In this document: piece by piece, positions 16,021 through 24,466 of the stretch
Position numbering within the stretch: the first letter of the stretch is position 1
Layout: each line of letters starts with the position of its first letter
Source: Ensifer oleiphilus
GTDB taxonomy: Bacteria > Pseudomonadota > Alphaproteobacteria > Rhizobiales > Rhizobiaceae
Assembly: GCF_013371465.1 (NCBI RefSeq)
Contig: NZ_JABWDU010000007.1
Coordinates: forward strand, 186,001-250,000
Direction: 5' to 3'
DNA: 64,000 nucleotides
Notes under the pieces: model-generated
Databases searched by the model: none
Seen by the model: the letters and a program-made list of their open reading frames with translations, nothing else
What the model was told of the DNA's origin: nothing
Made by a program: the position numbers and the translations under genes

Positions 16021-17929
16021 GCTCGGTCACTGTCATGCGCGTGCCTTCCAGCGGCTTCGTTCCAAAACGCTTGGCGTCATAGGCGGTCCACCGGGGTGTC
16101 GGGATTTCAAGCACGCGGCCGTAGTAGAAGGCCTTCTGCTTTGGGTCGAACTCCGGATCCTTCCAGACCGCGATCAGTTCCGGAGCGCCGATGGTGTTGG
16201 TCCAGGTCGCGCTTTCGACGTCGACAGTATTGCCGACGGATGGCAATTTGCCGTCCGGCCCCGGCTTGCGATCGCCGCTCCAGGCGACATCGTAGACGTG
16301 TTCATGTGTCTCGCCCTTGTCGTCGAGCCAACCCTTGACGACCTGGTAGCGATCGAGGTTTGCTCCCAACGGGTCTTTAAGGGCCGCTACGAGAAACGTC
16401 GGCGCTTTTCCTTCCGGTGCGCCGGACAAGTCGCCCCCCATTGGCACGCCCTTACCATAGCCTGTTGCAGCAGGATTGCGATTCTGAGTATCGGCTTGCT
16501 CAAAGTCGAAGCTGCCGAAAAAGCGCACCATCATGCGCGATCCCGTGGTCGCATAAGTCTCCTTGCGTTGCATCGCATCCCAAATAGATTCGCGCGTATT
16601 CTCCATCGCCCAGACAGCGGCATAGCCTGAGGCGCTGACCTGCCAATCCATTATTTTGATGCCTGCTTCGGGATTGTTGATGAAAGTGCCCTTCAGCCTT
16701 TCCTTGTTGGGTTCCATCGCCGATGTTTTGCCGAAATAATTGTCCTCCTCCATCGCCGGAAGGCCCGTATGGGCGTCAGAACTGCCTACCATGCCGAACT
16801 TGTACGGGTTGGTGCCTAGTTCCGCTTCGAGTTTGAGGCCATTGCGCAGCGCTGATCGGGCATACTCGAATTCGAGCATTTCAGGGGTCTTGGTTACAGT
16901 GGCATCCAAGTTGCCAAAATCCCATGTTTCGAAATCGGCAAACTCGTCATTTGGGGAGAGCGCCGGATGGGTTTCGCCATCGCCCTTTTCCTGCGTGGCC
17001 TCATAGAGGCGTTCCCATTTGGCGCGCTTTTCGACATAATCTTGGTCGACCGGCTTATTAGTAAACGACTCAATGATAGGGAACATAATGCCATTGGACA
17101 GGTTGCCGTTATGGGCGATCGCCAGCACGTTCCCCCCTGTCTTATCTTCATAGGCTTGCATCCAGTCCCAAAGGTCGCGAGGGTTGTCGCTGCCGAGTGG
17201 CTTCGAGGTGGTAAAGGGCAGGACCTGATCGGCCTTGTCGCCATTGTCGCGGAAAATGACGTTGCGATGAAGATTGTTGCCACCGGTGTTAGAAGTCCAC
17301 TCATAGCCAATCAGGGTCGTAAATCGACCAGGATCGTTGAACTCGTCCGCAGCCTTGACGTTATCTTGCCAGGCCGATTTGAAGGCGCGGCTATCCGGCA
17401 GGTAGTTCATGCTCTTGGGAATCGTCCCTGCGCCGAAAGCCATGATGATCTGAATAGCTGCCTCGCCGCCTCGACCTGACTTCATCATGTCGTACCAAGT
17501 CTTGGCTTGCGGATCAGCCAGAATCTCCGGCTTGCCTGCAAACATATCCGGGAATAGGCCTAAATTGTCGGAGTGGTCAGCGACCACGAGGAAGTCGAGT
17601 GCTCGCGACAGCTTCGCCGGCTCTCCGCCGGATGCCACGACTTCTTCCCCGCGGGCGAAGCGATAAGCGTCACGCGGGGTCAGTCTCGCACCGAATGCGC
17701 CGGCGTCGAAAGAAGCAGCTGTGTGCAGATGCGTGTCGCCGAAGAGCGGGCGGGTTGGAAAATTGCGGCCTGCGTAAGGCGAATAGGGACTCTTTTCGGG
17801 GAAGATCAGTGCGGCCTTCTCTGAGGTCAACGTCCCCACATCGCCTCCAACTTCCTGGGCGAAGACGGGCAGGGCTGAGACAGAGAGAAGCACGACTCCA
17901 AGTCGGAAGACTGCGGCTGAGTGCACCAT
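15986..17929 (-). CDS. DUF3604 family exported protein with PHP-like metal motifs
   Basis: The ATG at 17929 has GGGAGG six bases upstream; the longer frame from 17959 does not. The 647-residue product begins with a signal peptide (VVLLSVSALPVFAQ). Motifs resembling a PHP-type metal site are spread along it: FGDTHLHTAASFDAG, FLVVADHSDNLG, VLAIAHNGNLSNG and GMVGSSDAHTG, which supply His and Asp ligands. A C-terminal beta-rich region follows (from about residue 490). DUF3604 proteins are periplasmic and uncharacterised; hydrolase activity is inferred from the motifs. It heads an overlapping three-gene operon with parvulin and HupE-like genes, and a hexanucleotide repeat lies about 100 bases upstream. 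Confidence 0.8.
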   Translation of the reverse strand: MVHSAAVFRLGVVLLSVSALPVFAQEVGGDVGTLTSEKAALIFPEKSPYSPYAGRNFPTRPLFGDTHLHTAASFDAGAFGARLTPRDAYRFARGEEVVASGGEPAKLSRALDFLVVADHSDNLGLFPDMFAGKPEILADPQAKTWYDMMKSGRGGEAAIQIIMAFGAGTIPKSMNYLPDSRAFKSAWQDNVKAADEFNDPGRFTTLIGYEWTSNTGGNNLHRNVIFRDNGDKADQVLPFTTSKPLGSDNPRDLWDWMQAYEDKTGGNVLAIAHNGNLSNGIMFPIIESFTNKPVDQDYVEKRAKWERLYEATQEKGDGETHPALSPNDEFADFETWDFGNLDATVTKTPEMLEFEYARSALRNGLKLEAELGTNPYKFGMVGSSDAHTGLPAMEEDNYFGKTSAMEPNKERLKGTFINNPEAGIKIMDWQVSASGYAAVWAMENTRESIWDAMQRKETYATTGSRMMVRFFGSFDFEQADTQNRNPAATGYGKGVPMGGDLSGAPEGKAPTFLVAALKDPLGANLDRYQVVKGWLDDKGETHEHVYDVAWSGDRKPGPDGKLPSVGNTVDVESATWTNTIGAPELIAVWKDPEFDPKQKAFYYGRVLEIPTPRWTAYDAKRFGTKPLEGTRMTVTERAYTSPIWYTP

Positions 17930-18030
17930 TGGGGACCTCCCATTCCTTTGCATGATCAATCAAAGATGATCTGGATGTAAAAATTGTCTGATTGTTCGTA
18001 GTGGCGCCCGGCAAAAATGCAGTAATAACA

Positions 18031-18070
18031 GTAGAAGTAGAAGTAGAGGTAGAGGTATAATTAGAAGTAG
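18031..18070. repeat. Degenerate GTAGAA hexanucleotide tandem repeat
   Basis: About 6.5 units (GTAGAA, GTAGAA, GTAGAG, GTAGAG, GTATAA, TTAGAA, GTAG) lie about 100 bases upstream of the DUF3604 start, in otherwise non-coding sequence. It may sit in the promoter region. Confidence 0.7.
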
Positions 18071-18217
18071 TCGTGGCTACGTGCAACCCGCCCGTGGTGC
18101 GCGGGCAGTCCCTGCAACACTCACATTGATTTGAGCAGTTGGCCAAGTGACTCGCGGGGCTATGCTATCTTCCCAGTGCCTGTTTGCAGAAGCGGTTTCC
18201 CCAATTTGCAAGGCTGC

Positions 18218-18478
18218 TCAATTGCTTACGCTGAAATTCCAACACGTCGTCTTTTGGCGTCGGCGGTTGCGGAAAAATTGGCCGTTGGGCGAAATATAGA
18301 CTGCGTCACCATCCTTGTTGACCCTGTAAAGGTATCCGGCACGCCAACTCTGATCCGGTTCTGCGTAGCATGTTGGAGCGGTCGGAAGGCCTGGAGGTAC
18401 GGCTTTTGCTATCGCATCAATGGTCGCAGTCGCGAATACCGAAGTGCTGCAGGCGACAATAACCGAAACATTGGACAT
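18218..18478 (-). CDS. Small orphan protein behind an FNR/FixK promoter
   Basis: An 86-residue frame with a weak hydrophobic N-terminus (MSNVSVIVACSTSVFATATI), a Pro-rich stretch, then AEPDQSWRAGYLYRVNKDGD and a basic tail (FFRNRRRQKTTC). GAGG lies about eight bases before the ATG. It is not recognised. Support comes from its promoter: a perfect TTGAT-CCAA-ATCAA box at 18557-18570 with TAATTT at 18529-18534, placed as in class II FNR promoters and pointing at this frame. It may be exported, given the N-terminus. Confidence 0.5.
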   Translation of the reverse strand: MSNVSVIVACSTSVFATATIDAIAKAVPPGLPTAPTCYAEPDQSWRAGYLYRVNKDGDAVYISPNGQFFRNRRRQKTTCWNFSVSN

Positions 18479-18528
18479 CTGTACGGCCTCGGTACTTTGG
18501 AGCCTCCTCTAGAAGCCGAGGATAAGGT

Positions 18529-18570
18529 AAATTAGGTTGCAGGCCATGTATCGGCTTTGATCCAAATCAA
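18529..18570 (-). promoter_or_regulatory. Class II FNR/FixK promoter for the 18478 gene
   Basis: The box TTGAT-CCAA-ATCAA (18557-18570) is a perfect palindromic FNR/FixK site. In the leftward direction TAATTT (18534 down to 18529) is centred 32 bases from the box centre, the spacing expected when the activator sits at about -41.5. The predicted transcript begins near 18522. Confidence 0.7.
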
Positions 18571-18727
18571 ATATTAGTCCAGTCCCATTCGCATATACGC
18601 CAAACATGAAATTGTGCAGGCGCTGGGAATCATCATCGGCAGTCACTTATGCTGTAGAATTATTGTATCACAACGCTCCCCGTTGTGCATTCTGCGCCAA
18701 ACTAGGTGGTGAGATCCGCTAGAAGGG

Positions 18728-19015
18728 TCAAGTGATAAGAAGTCGCTGGAGGCCGATGTATTCCGTTCTTAAGCCTGCCGATCGCGCGATATGCACATGT
18801 CGGTTGACTCCGGCGAGATCGATACTGAGGCAACCGCGCTCTCTGGCGAGGAGCGCCTGATCGGCCGAATCTAACCACGCATGTGCTTGCGGAGAGATGA
18901 CTTCGATCTCCCACCCTTTGTTTCGAGAATACGTCACGCGAAAGTCTGGTTCGGTCCCAATTCCGCCTGACTGCCCTGTTTGCCGAGGATGGATCCGTGA
19001 GTGTCCGCGCATCAT
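18728..19015 (-). CDS. Small orphan protein behind a second FNR/FixK promoter
   Basis: A 95-residue frame starting at ATG-ATG (19015/19012) after GGGAGAAG. The product is soluble and mixed alpha/beta: EPDFRVTYSRNKGWEIEVIS, then HAWLDSADQALLARERGCL and GVNRHVHIARSAGLRTEYI. It is not recognised; nothing suggests export. A perfect FNR/FixK box and matching -10 element lie upstream (19062-19102), arranged almost identically to those of the 18478 gene. It is divergent from the MgtA-type ATPase. Confidence 0.6.
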   Translation of the reverse strand: MMRGHSRIHPRQTGQSGGIGTEPDFRVTYSRNKGWEIEVISPQAHAWLDSADQALLARERGCLSIDLAGVNRHVHIARSAGLRTEYIGLQRLLIT

Positions 19016-19061
19016 CTTCTCCCTTTTTCCGCGTCGACAATGATTGCTTTTAGGTCTTCAT

Positions 19062-19102
19062 AAATTAGATGAGACTAACGTAATTTCATTGATCCATATC
19101 AA
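19062..19102 (-). promoter_or_regulatory. Class II FNR/FixK promoter for the 19015 gene
   Basis: TTGAT-CCAT-ATCAA (19089-19102) is a perfect box. Leftward, TAATTT (19067 down to 19062) is centred 31 bases from the box centre, matching class II geometry. The box also lies about 180 bases upstream of the divergent mgtA gene, but no good -10 was seen in that direction. Confidence 0.7.
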
Positions 19103-19282
19103 GGAGAGGCGATACCACTTGAGTGATCTCGTTGCCTGTTGAGGGTCAAGTTGTGAAAAACAAACTCGCACTAAAGCGGTGGCATTTTAGACACGGGATT
19201 ATGTGCGGGTGCGACATCGCTCTTTTCGGCGTAAGATGAGGGAAGAATTCTTCGCAAGAGCTTATGATGATCGGACCTTTGA

Positions 19283-21835
19283 ATGGGCGAGGCTACTGCT
19301 GACGCTCCCTACTGGAGCCAGGACCAGGCCGCGTTAGCGGCGTCTCTCGGATCCGTCCCCCTAGGTCTTACCTCCGATGCCGCTGCCGCTGAGCTTGCCC
19401 TTGTTGGCCCCAACAGCGTCGAGGATACGGTGCATCTGAATGCCCTACGGCTCCTGCTGCGTCAGTTCGAAAGCCCTCTTGTGCTCATCCTGGCCTTCGC
19501 CGCAGCGATCTCTCTGGTCCTGCAGCAATGGGTCGATGCCGGCATCATTCTGGCCATCGTAATGGGAAGCTCACTGCTGAGTTTCTATCAGGAGTACCGG
19601 GCGTCCACCGCAGTCGAGGAACTGAAGAAACGCCTCGCGCTGACCTGCCGCGTCGTTCGCGATGGAGCGGAGCAACAAGTCTCGGTCAGCACGATCGTTC
19701 CCGGTGATCTCATTCTGTTATCGGCTGGTAATCTCATTCCAGCGGATGGCGTTGTGATCGATGCGGCGGACTTTCTTGTCACCGAGGCAAGCATGACCGG
19801 CGAGTCCTTCCCAGTCGAGAAGCGCCCGGGAACCATCAGGCCGGACGCGCCCATCACGGAGCGGACAAATTCGGTATTCCTGGGCGCATCGGTGCGCAGC
19901 GGTACGGCAAAGGTGCTTGCGGTAAATACAGGCCGCCGAACCGAGTTCGGCGCGATTGCCGCTAGGTTGCGGGCGCGTCAGCCTGAAACCGACTTCGCCC
20001 GCGGCGTGCGCCAGTTCGGCTATCTGCTCATTCGCGTAATGATTGTGATCGTCCTGTTTGTGCTGACTGTGAACCTCCTGCTCGATCGTCCGGTAGTTGA
20101 GTCGCTGCTATTCGCCGTTGCTTTGGCCGTTGGACTGTCGCCGGAGCTTTTGCCAGCTATCATCAGCGTCACCCTCTCGGCTGGCGCACGCGCAATGAGC
20201 AAGCGTGGGGTTATCGTGCGGCGGCTCGACGCTATCGAGAATCTTGGCAGCATGGACATCTTGTGTACCGACAAGACCGGCACGCTGACCGAGGGCACCA
20301 TCGTTCTGAGCGATGTGCAGGACGCTGCCGGCCGTCCGTCGGAAAAGGTTCGACGGCTCGCGTTCCTGAATGCCGCGTTCGAGACCGGGATCAAGAACCC
20401 GTTGGATGCGGCGATTGTGGCGGCAGGCAAGGGCGCCGGCCTCACAACGAGCGGTCTGATTAAGATCGACGAAATCCCGTACGACTTCATGCGGCGTAGG
20501 CTGACCATCGTCCTGGCGGAAGGTGCAGCACCGACGCAGCATCTGTTCGTGACCAAAGGGGCGTTTTCGAACGTGCTCGACATTTGCACCTCGGTCGACC
20601 GCAATGGCGTCGACGTTCCGCTGGATGCCAAAGCGCGAGCAGAACTCGAGACCTTGTTTAAGGCCAGCGGCGCCGAAGGATTTCGGGTGCTCGCGGTTGC
20701 CACCCGTAGGGTCGCAATAGAGGCGGACTACGACCGCGACGACGAGCGCGAGATGACCTTTTGTGGCTTCCTTGTCTTCTATGACCCACCCAAGGCGGAT
20801 GCAAAACGCACGATCCATGACCTCAATCGTCTTGGCATCCGCATCAAGGTGATCAGCGGCGACAATCGCTACGTAACTGCCCATCTCGCCGAGGCTGTCG
20901 GACTGGATGCCAAATCCATGCTCACCGGCGAAAAACTTGCGACTTTGAAAGACGAGGCGCTGTGGCACCTCGCGCCGCGCACCGACCTCTTCGTCGAGAT
21001 TGATCCCCAGCAGAAAGAACGTATCGTGCGCGCGCTCCAGCGGACCGGGCACTCGCTCGGCTATCTCGGCGACGGGATTAATGACGCGCCGGCCCTTCAT
21101 GCGGCCGATGTCGGCATCTCCGTCGAAGAGGCGGTCGACGTTGCGCGCGAGAGCGCCGACATCATCCTGTTGAGCCGCGACCTGGACGTCCTCCGCACCG
21201 GCGTTGAGGATGGTCGGCAGACATTCGCCAACACGCTGAAATATATTTCGATAACGACAAGCGCGAATTTCGGCAACATGATCAGCATGGCGCTAGCGAC
21301 ACCTCTTTTGCCGTTCCTGCCGCTCGCAGCCAAGCAGATCCTTCTCAACAATTTCCTCTCCGACGTGCCTTCGATCGCGATCTCCAGTGATAACGTCGAT
21401 CCGGAGCGAGTGCTGCGTCCGCAGCGTTGGAACATCAAGGATATTCGGAAATTCATGGTCCTCTTCGGGCTGATCAGTTCAGTCTTCGATCTCTTGACAT
21501 TCGGCGTCCTGCTCCTCGTTTTTCATGCGAATGAGGCGACGTTTCAGACGGCTTGGTTCATGATCTCGCTATTGACGGAACTGGCGGTGGTGCTCGTCCT
21601 ACGCACCCACAAGCCCGCTTTCCGCAGCAAACCCAGTCAGTTGCTCTTGTGGTCGACCGTTGCGGTGGTGGTCGCGACTTTTGCCATTCCGTTCCTTGGA
21701 GGCTCGACTTCGGTGTTCGGGTTCGTACCGCTCTCAACGGCCCAACTGGCTGCTATTGTGGTCATCGTGCTCGGATACATCCTAGCCACAGAAATGGCGA
21801 AGGCGTGGTATTTCAAGTTCGAGAACTCGACGTGA
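19283..21835 (+). CDS. mgtA: Magnesium-type P-type ATPase (P3B subclass)
   Basis: P3B ATPases drive Mg2+ into the cytoplasm. The 850-residue length is close to MgtA/MgtB. Visible elements are an N-terminal cytoplasmic extension, helices at about 64-98, the actuator loop TGES (172-175), the M4 motif VGLSPELLP (283-291), the phosphorylation site CTDKTGT with D330, the nucleotide-binding domain, the hinge GDGINDAPAL near residue 594, and about six C-terminal helices starting around KQILLNNFLSDVPS. The start lacks a strong ribosome site. An FNR/FixK box lies upstream and a small EF-hand-like gene downstream. The substrate is inferred from the subclass. Confidence 0.9.
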   Translation: MGEATADAPYWSQDQAALAASLGSVPLGLTSDAAAAELALVGPNSVEDTVHLNALRLLLRQFESPLVLILAFAAAISLVLQQWVDAGIILAIVMGSSLLSFYQEYRASTAVEELKKRLALTCRVVRDGAEQQVSVSTIVPGDLILLSAGNLIPADGVVIDAADFLVTEASMTGESFPVEKRPGTIRPDAPITERTNSVFLGASVRSGTAKVLAVNTGRRTEFGAIAARLRARQPETDFARGVRQFGYLLIRVMIVIVLFVLTVNLLLDRPVVESLLFAVALAVGLSPELLPAIISVTLSAGARAMSKRGVIVRRLDAIENLGSMDILCTDKTGTLTEGTIVLSDVQDAAGRPSEKVRRLAFLNAAFETGIKNPLDAAIVAAGKGAGLTTSGLIKIDEIPYDFMRRRLTIVLAEGAAPTQHLFVTKGAFSNVLDICTSVDRNGVDVPLDAKARAELETLFKASGAEGFRVLAVATRRVAIEADYDRDDEREMTFCGFLVFYDPPKADAKRTIHDLNRLGIRIKVISGDNRYVTAHLAEAVGLDAKSMLTGEKLATLKDEALWHLAPRTDLFVEIDPQQKERIVRALQRTGHSLGYLGDGINDAPALHAADVGISVEEAVDVARESADIILLSRDLDVLRTGVEDGRQTFANTLKYISITTSANFGNMISMALATPLLPFLPLAAKQILLNNFLSDVPSIAISSDNVDPERVLRPQRWNIKDIRKFMVLFGLISSVFDLLTFGVLLLVFHANEATFQTAWFMISLLTELAVVLVLRTHKPAFRSKPSQLLLWSTVAVVVATFAIPFLGGSTSVFGFVPLSTAQLAAIVVIVLGYILATEMAKAWYFKFENST

Positions 21836-21939
21836 GCCGCGTCAGCGCCGCATTCGGTGCGAAGGATGTCGCGTTCCATCATTGTCCCGCATTGGCGGAC
21901 TCCATCATCATGCCTCCATCACCCACACGGCGTGACCGG

Positions 21940-22140
21940 CTAGGCTGTAATGATGGCATGAACCTCTTCGGAGACAATTTTGCCATCCCTGTTGGTATCT
22001 ATCTTCCCCACCGCCGCAGCCAGCTTTTCGTTCTCAAGGCTCAGCAAATCCAAGAGAACGCGCCTCTGGGATTCGCCTGTCTCCGTCCGAAGTAAGGAAC
22101 TGAATCGCCTGATGTTTTCTTTTGCGATGAAGGCGTCCAT
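21940..22140 (-). CDS. Small protein with a single canonical EF-hand loop
   Basis: A 66-residue product. The first 43 residues (MDAFIAKENIRRFSSLLRTE and on) resemble a widespread rhizobial family of small soluble helical proteins of unknown function. Residues 48-59 read DTNRDGKIVSEE, a full EF-hand calcium loop with D1, N3, D5, G6, I8 and E12 in place, followed by a short helix. GAGG precedes the ATG. It is convergent with the MgtA-type ATPase. Calcium or magnesium binding, probably as a dimer because the hand is single, is an inference. Confidence 0.65.
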   Translation of the reverse strand: MDAFIAKENIRRFSSLLRTETGESQRRVLLDLLSLENEKLAAAVGKIDTNRDGKIVSEEVHAIITA

Positions 22141-22319
22141 CGGGTTGCCTCGCTTTCATTTTAGGAGGCGGAAACCAGCGTCTGAGGAATGCCGGTTGGC
22201 AAACATCTATGCCCGTCGAAGACTGCGTCATAGGGCTACGCCAGATATGCGAGGCGATGCATCCTCTTCTTCGACCGGCGTCCACGATAGGCTCTTTATT
22301 GACAGGAAGCAAATTTACT

Positions 22320-22433
22320 CAGGCAATGAAACCGCAATGCCTAGGCGAAGGGCTGAAGGCGCTTGAGGACGAAAACGCGAGGCTGACGAAGCTGCTGGCC
22401 GTTACAAAAGCACTAGGGCAGGTTGGGATGTAA
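22320..22433 (+). mobile_element. IS3-family OrfA remnant
   Basis: The frame reads GLKALEDENARLTKLLAV, matching the coiled coil of IS3-family OrfA (typically RRLKALEDEN.KLKKLLAE). Only about 25 codons survive; the helix-turn-helix part and OrfB are missing. No terminal repeats were found. Confidence 0.55.
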
Positions 22434-22478
22434 ACTTCGAAAGCCCGTGGCCGGGAGCGAACAAGAAGTGGCGCGTAC

Positions 22479-23786
22479 TCACTTGGATGGCGTGATCCGC
22501 CAAATCGCATTGCCGACGTCGTCGGCGACAAGGAGCCCTCCTCGCCGATCGACCGCCACGCCGACCGGACGCCCACGCGCCTTGTCATCCGGTCCGATAA
22601 AGCCGGTGAGGATATCCTTCGGGCGCCCTGCTGGCTTGCCGTTGGCAAACGGTACGAATACTACCTTGTAGCCACTGCGGGGCCGGCGGTTCCAGGAACC
22701 ATGCTGGCCGACGAAGGCCCCGTAGCGGTATTCTTTCGGGAATAGCTGCCCGGTGTAGAAGGTCAGACCGAGCGAGGCTGTGTGCGGGCCGAGGGCATAG
22801 TCGGGAACCAGCGCATTTTGGACCAGATCCGGTCTTTGGGGCTTCACTCTGGTGTCGATGTGCTTGCCGAAATAGCTGTAGGGCCAGCCGTAGAAGCCGC
22901 CGTCCTTGACCGAAGTCATGTAATCGGGAACCAGATCGCTACCGATTTCATCACGCTCATTGACCGCCACCCAGAGCGCGCCCGACTGAGGTTGCCAGGA
23001 CAGGCCGTTCGGATTGCGAAGCCCGGACGCGAAGGTGCGCACGTTTCTGGTCGCCAAATCGATTTGGAGAACCGCGGCCCTATTTGCTTCCGCTTCAATG
23101 CCATTCTCGGCGACGTTGGAGTTGGAACCAATAGTGGCATAGAGCTTCGTTCCGTGTGGGCTGGCAATCACGTCCTTGGTCCAGTGGTGATTGATCGGGC
23201 CGGCAGGCAGATCGGCGATTTTCTGCCCGCGAACCCTAATCCTCGTTTCGCCCTCGTTATAGAGATACCCCATGATCGCATCGGTATTGGCGACGTAGAG
23301 GGTGCCTTTCGAGAGCGTCATGCCGAAGGGAGAGTTCAGGTTCTCAAGAAATGTCGAGCGCGTCTCGGCGACCCCGTCGCCGTCGCCGTCCCTGAGAAGC
23401 GTAATGCGATTGGCGCTCGGCACCTCTGCCCCAGCGCGCGCCATGAACAATCCCATGACCCAGCCGCGGAGGCTGAAGCTCTTGTCTTTTTTTGGAGGTT
23501 TGTTCGTCTCGGCGACCAGGACATCGCCATTGGGCAGAACATGGATCCAGCGCGGGTGATCAAGGCCGGTTGCAAAGGCGCCAACGGAAAACCCGGTCGC
23601 GGCTGTCGGCTTTTGTCCTTCAGCCCATCCGGAAGCTTCAGCGATATTGACTGTCGGCAGCAGCGTTGGATTTGGCTTCACAAGTTGCGGGGTAGGGCCA
23701 TACCCCTGTTCTGCGGTCAAAGTTGCGGTTTCACACCCTGTCACTAACAGAAGGACAAACAGGGCCGGTAGTGAGACGCTCTTCAT
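22479..23786 (-). CDS. Sorbosone-dehydrogenase-like PQQ beta-propeller lipoprotein
   Basis: The ATG at 23786 has GGGAGG eight bases upstream. The 435-residue product starts with a lipoprotein signal (LFVLLLVTGC, Cys acylated), so it should be membrane-tethered in the periplasm. The rest is a six-bladed propeller of the soluble glucose/sorbosone dehydrogenase type: HPRWIHVLPNGDVLVAETN, NSPFGMTLSKGTLYVANTD, GLRNPNGLSWQPQSGALWVA, GQHGSWNRRPRSGYKVVFVP and GRPVGVAVDRRGGLLVADD. PQQ as cofactor and a sugar-derived substrate are family-level inferences. A degraded C-terminal copy of a relative lies at 49616-49765. Confidence 0.85.
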   Translation of the reverse strand: MKSVSLPALFVLLLVTGCETATLTAEQGYGPTPQLVKPNPTLLPTVNIAEASGWAEGQKPTAATGFSVGAFATGLDHPRWIHVLPNGDVLVAETNKPPKKDKSFSLRGWVMGLFMARAGAEVPSANRITLLRDGDGDGVAETRSTFLENLNSPFGMTLSKGTLYVANTDAIMGYLYNEGETRIRVRGQKIADLPAGPINHHWTKDVIASPHGTKLYATIGSNSNVAENGIEAEANRAAVLQIDLATRNVRTFASGLRNPNGLSWQPQSGALWVAVNERDEIGSDLVPDYMTSVKDGGFYGWPYSYFGKHIDTRVKPQRPDLVQNALVPDYALGPHTASLGLTFYTGQLFPKEYRYGAFVGQHGSWNRRPRSGYKVVFVPFANGKPAGRPKDILTGFIGPDDKARGRPVGVAVDRRGGLLVADDVGNAIWRITPSK

Positions 23787-23854
23787 TGCAGATACCTCCC
23801 GGCTAATGATGGAGCCGGTCGCTTGTCTGGAAGCGCGAGACGGATCCGTCGGGA

Positions 23855-24082
23855 TCAAACAGCCTTGCCGAGATCCGTTGCATTTCGAAGAGCCTCCTGC
23901 ATTCTTGCGCGCCAATCGGCGCCCGATGCCTTGAACCAGTCGACCACCTCCCTATCAACGCTGAGAGTGAGTTTAGTCGTGGATCCGTCTGAGTGCGGAG
24001 CTTTCTTCTTGAGCGCTCGCGGCCGCTCAAGGACCTGCTGCACTAGGTCGCCAGTCGCTCTTGTGTAAACTGCGTTCGCCAT
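23855..24082 (-). CDS. BrnA-like antitoxin, apparently without its toxin
   Basis: The 75-residue product ends in KLTLSVDREVVDWFKASGAD followed by WRARMQEALRNA, the ribbon-helix-helix pattern of BrnA antitoxins. BrnA normally follows and neutralises the RNase toxin BrnT. The 384 bases upstream contain no BrnT-like frame, so this antitoxin is orphaned or acts as a plain repressor. AAGG lies seven bases before the ATG. The next gene downstream is the sorbosone-dehydrogenase-like lipoprotein. Confidence 0.65.
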   Translation of the reverse strand: MANAVYTRATGDLVQQVLERPRALKKKAPHSDGSTTKLTLSVDREVVDWFKASGADWRARMQEALRNATDLGKAV

Positions 24083-24466
24083 ATGCCAGCCTTATGCTGC
24101 TCTGCCACGCGGTACGGTCACGCTCCCGTCCAACTGGCTTATCACTTCCTGTCTGGTGCGACTATGCGTTCTTCGAACTTACTTGCTGGGCAATTGCAGC
24201 AATCCTGCCGAGCTGCGTGTCAAGCGAAGTGAAGATTTGACCCCCTTCATTGATTGGTCGTTTCGTTTGTTTCAAGCGCCGATCCAGCTTTCTGTAGAAG
24301 GCCGGAGCGACGCTTTTCGCGAAGACGGTAGCTGTCGCCGCGAATGGTGATGGGACGGCACGATGGCTAACCGGTAGCACGCCCGCCGTTGCCAAGAGCG
24401 CGGGGCCGAACATTCTGAAGTCGCGGGCACACCTGTGGTTGCCCGCCGGGCATCTATTAAGGCTGG
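24083..24466. other. 384 bases without a recognisable gene
   Basis: One 83-codon leftward frame (24162-24413) has no ribosome site or recognisable motif. No BrnT toxin was seen. Confidence 0.4.
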
